Shown here one piece after another: positions 61,658 to 64,000 of a DNA stretch of 64,000 nucleotides. The notes below the pieces were generated by a model. It was not told where the DNA came from and did not search any database. It saw only the letters and a program-made list of their open reading frames with translations. Source of the DNA: JBKBUF01 sp046290815 (lineage in GTDB: Bacteria; Bacteroidota; Bacteroidia; Cytophagales; Cytophagaceae); NCBI GenBank assembly GCA_046290815.1, contig JBKBUF010000010.1:91160-155159 (forward strand), read 5' to 3'. The position numbers and the translations under genes are program-made. Each line of letters opens with the position of its first letter. Position 1 is the stretch's first letter.

Positions 61658-62506
61658 ATGTCAAACAAGGATAAGAAAAACGACCGGATAGGGCTGGCAA
61701 GTTCAATAGGCTTGCATGTGGCTTTATTGTTATTATTTTTCTTCCTGCTGGCATGGAAAAGACCAATTCCTCCGGGAGAGCATATTAAGGGAATAGAAAT
61801 AAATTTTGGCACCAGCAATACAGGAAGCAAGCAGAAACAGTCAAAGACTGCTCCAAGCGATGCAAAAGCTGAAGATGCAAAACCGGATGATCCTTCACCT
61901 CAGCAGGTGGAAAACAAAGTCTCCGCTCAGACGGAAGTGCATGAAAATGTACAGCAGATCAATGATGTGGTAGTGTCTAAGGTGGAAAGTCCGCATAAGG
62001 TAGAGGAGAAAAAATCTGCTAAGGTAGAACCTAAGCCTGTAACCGAAGAGAAAAAAGTTGAAAAGAAAGTAGAGGAGCCTGTAAAAAATGCTAAGGACGG
62101 AGGCAAGGGTGAACAGGGAACTACAGATGCTGCAGCTAATAACAACGGAGATAAAAATAAAATGGGAGACCAGGGGGATCCGAGGGGGAAACCTGATGCT
62201 AAAAACCTTTATGGTGAGCCTGGTGGAGGCGGAGGAGATGAATTAAGCCTGGCAGGTTGGGAGGTTGATTTTAAACCTGAGAAAGATAATTACAAAGAGA
62301 CAGGTAAAATTGTATTTGAGATCAGAGTAAATGCTGAGGGAGAATTAATTTATATCAATCCTATTCAGAAAACGGTAAGTCCTGCAGTGGTAAAATATTA
62401 CCAAAATGAAATTGAGACAAAATGGTCTGTTACCAGATCAAGAAATGCAGGTAAAACACCTAATCAAACTTCCGGTACTTATACAGTAACAATAAGGGCG
62501 AATTAG
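61658..62506 (+). CDS. TonB-like energy transducer
   Basis: The 282-residue protein has a short cytoplasmic N-terminus, one membrane helix at ~14-30 (SIGLHVALLLLFFFLLAW), and a long charged region rich in lysine, glutamate, valine and proline (~60-180). A C-terminal domain (AGWEVDFKPEKDNYKETGKIVFEIRVNAEGELIYI) ends VTIRAN. The layout is that of TonB, though the YP and C-terminal motifs are weak, so a TolA-type role is possible. It follows exbD by 18 bases and precedes folC by 4, completing the transducer set. Confidence 0.8.
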   Translation: MSNKDKKNDRIGLASSIGLHVALLLLFFFLLAWKRPIPPGEHIKGIEINFGTSNTGSKQKQSKTAPSDAKAEDAKPDDPSPQQVENKVSAQTEVHENVQQINDVVVSKVESPHKVEEKKSAKVEPKPVTEEKKVEKKVEEPVKNAKDGGKGEQGTTDAAANNNGDKNKMGDQGDPRGKPDAKNLYGEPGGGGGDELSLAGWEVDFKPEKDNYKETGKIVFEIRVNAEGELIYINPIQKTVSPAVVKYYQNEIETKWSVTRSRNAGKTPNQTSGTYTVTIRAN

Positions 62507-62510
62507 TGCA

Positions 62511-63797
62511 GTGACCTTTCAGGAAACAGTAAATTATTTATACAATAGTCTTCCCATGTTTGAAAAAGTTGGGAAGCCGGCATTAAAAAAAGGGCTTGAT
62601 AACATCACAGCCCTTTGTCATTTTTTAGGCAATCCTCAGAATAACTTTAAATCTATCCATATTGCAGGTACCAATGGCAAGGGTAGCAGTTCGCATATGA
62701 TTGCTTCCATATTGCAGCATGCAGGTTATAAAACAGGTTTGTTTACCAGTCCGCATCTGAAGTCATTTACTGAAAGAGTAAGGATCAACGGAGTCCCTGT
62801 ATCAGAGCAGGAGGTAGTGGATTTTGTTGAGAAAAACAAAGCTGCATTCGAAGAGATACATCCTTCTTTTTTTGAAATGACAACTGCACTTGCTTTTCAT
62901 TGTTTCAGGAAAGAAAAGGTTGATGTTGCAGTGATAGAAACCGGCCTTGGCGGAAGGCTGGATTCAACCAATATTATTAGTCCTGAAGCCTGTCTTATCA
63001 CCAATATCAGTTTTGACCATATGAATATTCTTGGCAATGATCTGAAAAGCATAGCGGGTGAAAAGGCAGGAATTATAAAGTCAGGAGTGCCGGTGGTAAT
63101 TAGTGAAAGACAAGAAGAGGTAATGGACGTATTTGTTGATAAAGCAAAATCTTTAAATGCACCTATTGTTTTCTCTGACGAAAGATTTATTGTAAAGAAT
63201 CATCTCCTTGAAAATGGATATCTCAAACTGCAGGTTTCAGATAATAAGCAGGAGGAGTTGTTTACAATAATGACAGATCTTATTGGAGATTATCAGCTAA
63301 AAAATATTCCGGGCGTCCTGGCTTTAATTGATGTTCTGTCTCCTGAATATAAAATTTCAAGAGAGGATATCATTGAAGGATTAAGGAATGTCGTGCCAAC
63401 TACAGGTTTAAAAGGAAGATGGCAGAAAATCGGGGAGAGGCCACTTGTAATATGTGACACCGGACATAATGAAGACGGAATTAAGAATATTGTAAGGCAG
63501 CTGCGAAGCATACCATTCAGGCAGCTACATATGGTAATAGGAATGTCTTCTGACAAGGATATAAAGAAAATGATTTCACTACTGCCGGACGAAGCATTTT
63601 ATTACTTTTGCCAGCCTGATTTGCCAAGAGCAGCAGATGCTGACATGTTACTGAAAGTTGCAACTGAATCAGGTAAGAAGGGGAGAGTAGTAAAAAATGT
63701 GAATGAAGCTGTGCTAACAGCAAAAGCAAATGCAGAGGCAGAGGATGTGATATTTATAGGTGGCAGTACTTTTGTGGTAGCGGAACTGGAGATTTAA
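62511..63797 (+). CDS. folC: Bifunctional folylpolyglutamate / dihydrofolate synthase
   Basis: FolC adds glutamate to dihydropteroate and folates. The 428-residue protein starts with GTG at 62511. It has the P-loop AGTNGKGSSSHM at 52-63, TSPHLKSFTERVRING near 79-94, ETGLGGRLDSTN near 143-154 and the late SFDHMNILG near 167-175 followed by EKAGIIKSGVP. Length is normal. It is the last gene of the envelope run; its stop codon is inside the first of six AATTAAG heptamers, and a likely insertion element begins 85 bases later. Confidence 0.95.
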   Translation: MTFQETVNYLYNSLPMFEKVGKPALKKGLDNITALCHFLGNPQNNFKSIHIAGTNGKGSSSHMIASILQHAGYKTGLFTSPHLKSFTERVRINGVPVSEQEVVDFVEKNKAAFEEIHPSFFEMTTALAFHCFRKEKVDVAVIETGLGGRLDSTNIISPEACLITNISFDHMNILGNDLKSIAGEKAGIIKSGVPVVISERQEEVMDVFVDKAKSLNAPIVFSDERFIVKNHLLENGYLKLQVSDNKQEELFTIMTDLIGDYQLKNIPGVLALIDVLSPEYKISREDIIEGLRNVVPTTGLKGRWQKIGERPLVICDTGHNEDGIKNIVRQLRSIPFRQLHMVIGMSSDKDIKKMISLLPDEAFYYFCQPDLPRAADADMLLKVATESGKKGRVVKNVNEAVLTAKANAEAEDVIFIGGSTFVVAELEI

Positions 63798-63837
63798 TTA
63801 AGAATTAAGAATTAAGAATTAAGAATTAAGAATTAAT
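63796..63837. repeat. Six AATTAAG heptamers at the folC stop
   Basis: AATTAAG is repeated five times without change from 63796 to 63830, then AATTAAT (63831-63837). It begins within the folC stop codon. This is the least degenerate array in the window. Confidence 0.9.
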
Positions 63838-63881
63838 GCCATTAAGTTAATGGATTTTTCAAGTTGATTTACAGTTTGAAT

Positions 63882-64000
63882 GAGGCTGTAAAATAAACTG
63901 TGTCATAAAAGTAAAAAAATGTTAAATTATACTTTTATGAACACCAAAAACAACAAAGACGAAAAATTAAAGGAATTTGAGGGCTTGTTTGAGCAAGCTC
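63882..64000 (+). mobile_element. Left end of a probable IS256-type insertion sequence (partial)
   Basis: GAGGCTGTAAAATAAACTGT at 63882-63901, continuing GTCAT, resembles IS256-family terminal repeats as I recall them. An open frame starts 55 bases inside. The right end is outside the window, so target duplication and length cannot be seen. Confidence 0.45.
63937..64000 (+). CDS. Start of a probable transposase (partial)
   Basis: The ATG at 63937 opens a frame running off the window: M-N-T-K-N-N-K-D-E-K-L-K-E-F-E-G-L-F-E-Q-A. Only 21 residues are visible, so the transposase assignment rests on the element end just upstream. The start codon forms the last three bases of a 10-bp inverted repeat (CATAAAAGTA at 63904-63913, TACTTTTATG at 63930-63939), which could hide it in an mRNA hairpin. 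Confidence 0.4.
   Translation, partial: MNTKNNKDEKLKEFEGLFEQA

Overview
The window reads as chromosomal DNA of an AT-rich member of the Bacteroidetes, most likely a gliding, polysaccharide-degrading Cytophagales bacterium of the Cytophaga/Sporocytophaga kind. Support: type IX secretion system (T9SS) parts and T9SS C-terminal sorting domains, PorE-like TPR/PD40/OmpA proteins, a DUF5606 protein, a GT3-type glycogen synthase, an HU-SPOR protein, and promoters of the Bacteroidetes type TTTG-N19/20-TAnnTTTG. The genus is an inference from gene content; no marker gene such as 16S rRNA is present.

Layout. 1-7.4 kb: end of a surface-polysaccharide cluster (flippase, GT2), a leftward waaA-rsgA-membrane protein unit and an MFS transporter. 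7.4-12.6 kb: peroxiredoxin, a gap with an orphan terminator and a hairpin, LMW tyrosine phosphatase plus fructosamine-kinase-like gene, small envelope proteins, DUF5606 and engB. 12.8-21.3 kb: four tandem PorE-like genes ending in a clear terminator, followed by ubiE and an overlapping porT-like gene. 22.8-31.3 kb: leftward glucan-related genes (two large outer-membrane barrels, a lipoprotein, a GH16 lipoprotein, two secreted jelly-roll-like proteins), with no SusC/SusD pair. 31.5-43.1 kb: two paralogous membrane sensors, each next to a large T9SS-exported protein, with tRNA-Asp between them. 43.2-47.6 kb: transketolase C-terminal half, xylose isomerase and glycogen synthase. 48-54.6 kb: accA, MBL hydrolase, patatin, porin, tyrS and holA. 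54.8-63.8 kb: one rightward envelope operon (TPR, barrel, HU-SPOR, ExbB, ExbD, TonB-like, folC). The last ~120 bases look like the left end of an IS256-type element.

The most unusual content is the sensor pair at 31565-33445 and 36875-38725. Each has a signal peptide, a 7TMR-DISM extracellular domain, seven membrane helices and a coiled coil, and ends in a C-terminal zinc ribbon plus helical segment resembling the DNA-binding N-terminus of IS1595-family transposases, with no DDE catalytic domain. I read them as membrane-tethered regulators built from a domesticated transposase domain, probably controlling neighbouring exported proteins. Promoter-proximal inverted repeats lie about 46-47 bp before two of the relevant start codons.

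A second window-wide signal is a family of degenerate tandem 7-bp (once 8-bp) repeats in at least a dozen intergenic positions. They often abut stop or start codons, drift gradually from unit to unit, and several fold into long hairpins, including a perfect 40-bp palindrome.
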